A stretch of 64,000 bases of DNA, from assembly GCA_965661945.1 (NCBI GenBank), contig CBFIFP010000002.1, forward strand, positions 62,001 to 126,000, in the 5' to 3' direction. Within the stretch, counting starts at the first letter, position 1. Every line of letters starts with the position of its first letter. Shown piece after piece: positions 62,979-64,000 of the stretch. The DNA comes from JAJRPT01 sp965661945. Lineage in GTDB: Bacteria; Bacteroidota; Ignavibacteria; Kapaibacteriales; UBA2268. Both the position numbers and the translations under genes were made by a program. The notes below the pieces were generated by a model. It had not been told where the DNA came from and searched no databases. It saw nothing but the letters and a program-made list of their open reading frames with translations.

Positions 62979-63335
62979 ATGGATAACAAGAAATTAGATT
63001 TAGAAATTGAGAATCGAGATAATATTTCGATTATATTTTTGAATGGCTTTTTGGACGCAAATACTGCTCCTCAATTGGAAAATGCTATAGATGAGCAGAT
63101 TAATAATAATAAATATAAGATTATTGTAAATTTTGAGGATTTGGACTATATTTCAAGCGCAGGGCTTGGTGTATTTATGTCACAGATTGAGACAATCCGA
63201 GATAATTCTGGAGATTTAAAATTGTGTGGAATGAAAAGCAAGGTTTTTTCTGTTTTTGAATTACTTGGTTTTCCTATGCTTTTTGAGATTTGCGATAGTA
63301 TTGATGAATGTATGAAAAAATTTGAAAATGGCTAA
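62979..63335 (+). CDS. STAS-domain anti-sigma factor antagonist
   Basis: 118 residues, one STAS domain of the RsbV/SpoIIAA type. The motif LDYISSAGLGVFM gives the predicted phosphorylation site at Ser60; IIFLNGFLDANTAPQLENAI and LKLCGMKSKVFSVFELLGF are the flanking conserved parts. Located between the phosphatase gene and the kinase gene, it is the likely substrate of both. A second STAS protein at 3012 is a separate copy. Confidence 0.93.
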   Translation: MDNKKLDLEIENRDNISIIFLNGFLDANTAPQLENAIDEQINNNKYKIIVNFEDLDYISSAGLGVFMSQIETIRDNSGDLKLCGMKSKVFSVFELLGFPMLFEICDSIDECMKKFENG

Positions 63336-63756
63336 ATTAATGAATAATATATTATCTGCTTGTGGTGACTACAAAGAATTGGAAGATATAAGAGATTATA
63401 TCAAAGCCAAAGCACAAGAGTTTGGTTTGCAGGAGAGTAAAATTAATAACATTACTCTTGCAGTGGATGAAGCTTGCAGTAATTTAATTCATTACAATAT
63501 AAATTTCGATAAAAATAAAAATTTTTGTATAAATGTTATTTCTGATAATAAAGAATTTTCGGTTTTAATAACGGACTCTGGTAAAGCATTTGACTTAAAT
63601 AAAGTAAAGAGTCCAAATATGGAAAAATATTTTAAAGAGTATAGAAATGGCGGTCTGGGTATTCATATTATCAAAAAAATTGTTGATAAAATTGAATACA
63701 AAGCATCAGATTCTAAATCAGATACAAATTTGTTAAAATTAACTATGTATTTATAA
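63328..63756 (+). CDS. RsbW/SpoIIAB-like HATPase (anti-sigma factor kinase type)
   Basis: About 142 residues. I use the ATG at 63328 (MAKLMNN); an in-frame TTG lies 6 bases earlier and another ATG at 63340 is possible. The GHKL ATPase motifs are intact: N-box ITLAVDEACSNLIHYNI, G1 VLITDSGKAFD and G2 GGLGIHIIKKIVDKIEY. Such proteins phosphorylate the STAS partner and sequester a sigma factor or other regulator. It overlaps the STAS gene by 8 bases. No sigma factor gene follows within the window, so the controlled output is unknown. Confidence 0.92.
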   Translation: MAKLMNNILSACGDYKELEDIRDYIKAKAQEFGLQESKINNITLAVDEACSNLIHYNINFDKNKNFCINVISDNKEFSVLITDSGKAFDLNKVKSPNMEKYFKEYRNGGLGIHIIKKIVDKIEYKASDSKSDTNLLKLTMYL

Positions 63757-63956
63757 TATTTTCTCTCCTTGTTAAATGTTTTTTTATTCCATCACAAATT
63801 TTGAGATTGCAATTTAATAGAATAAATTTATTTACCAAAATAAATTGTGATTCTGCTATGTATTTTTATTGCATTTCATTTTACTTTTTGATTAATAGTA
63901 TTTTATTTCTATTTTTGTTTTATTATATTTCTACATTTATAAAATTTAGTGTGATT

Positions 63957-64000
63957 ATGGAACAAGACTTAACTTTAATTGTAAAAAATCTATGGGAATC
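63957..64000 (+). CDS. Partial coding sequence running off the window
   Basis: An ATG at 63957 opens a frame (MEQDLTLIVKNLWE) to the end of the window. Only 14 residues are visible. The IVKNLWE ending is compatible with the start of DnaA domain I but equally with other helical N-termini; the preceding 200-base gap holds no obvious DnaA box of the TTATCCACA type. It is 200 bases after the kinase gene. Confidence 0.4.
   Translation, partial: MEQDLTLIVKNLWE

Noticed and set aside
1..64000. tRNA, rRNA, insertion sequence or complete prophage
   Set aside because: No tRNA-like cloverleaf, rRNA sequence or transposase/integrase was found; only the isolated terminase domain is of phage type.

Overview
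The window is an AT-rich (roughly one-third GC by eye) chromosomal segment from a Gram-negative bacterium of the Bacteroidota/Chlorobiota (FCB) group, perhaps an Ignavibacteria- or Kapabacteria-like lineage. The evidence is: a recurring TAATTTTG element (fits the Bacteroidota -7 consensus TAnnTTTG) in front of many genes; weak or absent Shine-Dalgarno sequences; a short AtpC encoded only with AtpD; a three-gene sdhC-sdhA-sdhB type B succinate dehydrogenase; a large SBBP/Ig protein with a C-terminal type IX secretion sorting domain; OmpA proteins with thrombospondin type 3 repeats; and a DUF3467 protein. The species cannot be named from this sequence. No tRNA, rRNA, CRISPR array, insertion sequence or transposase was found.

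Layout. 1-4642: secD (5' end outside the window), secF, a STAS protein and purA, all forward. 4721-6577: a reverse-strand pair of secreted proteins of unknown function behind a distinctive leader. 6796-13097: an OmpA/TSP3 porin-like protein, a TPR lipoprotein with a DUF3467 partner, an M20 amidohydrolase and a 12-repeat TPR protein. 13242-17493: a GT-C membrane glycosyltransferase, a lipoate/octanoate transferase and a DsbD-type reductase. 17690-24851: atpD-atpC, guaB, an M24-fold protein lacking several metal ligands, an ABC-F ATPase and a PgeF-type protein. 24877-27333: an OmpA-domain fragment, rfbA and map. 27347-29690: a second reverse-strand cassette of unknown proteins, one broken by a stop codon, behind a near-copy of the first cassette's leader. 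29915-33063: an operon of a YhcG/DUF1016 nuclease, RNase HI, a DUF1460 amidase-like protein and an M15 peptidase. 33364-46897: sdhCAB, an NSS transporter, a class V aminotransferase, dprA, the T9SS protein and a CPA2 antiporter. 47035-49764: a tight six-gene operon (YjbR, MerC, DUF3592, rfbC, lipoprotein, unknown). 49768-55986: a TPR-like secreted protein, nhaA, a thioesterase, a GH3 enzyme and the comM-like yifB. 56123-60723: a PaaD homologue, a cyclase/kynurenine formamidase-like gene, an isolated phage terminase nuclease domain, kynurenine 3-monooxygenase and an MCE-domain protein. 60835-63756: a SpoIIE-type phosphatase, a STAS antagonist and an RsbW-like kinase. A new gene starts at 63957.

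How it fits together. Most genes are housekeeping: protein export (SecDF), purine synthesis (PurA, GuaB), ATP synthesis and succinate oxidation, envelope redox and ion homeostasis. Layered on these are a regulatory partner-switching module, kynurenine-pathway genes and accessory pieces. The most unusual items are a 94-bp ungapped leader sequence (about 93 percent identical by eye) in front of two unrelated cassettes 23 kb apart; a tandem of compensating 23-bp palindromes inside the yhcG reading frame; a stand-alone terminase nuclease domain with its own promoter-like element; an M24 protein that looks metal-free; and a G9 tract inside the NSS transporter gene.
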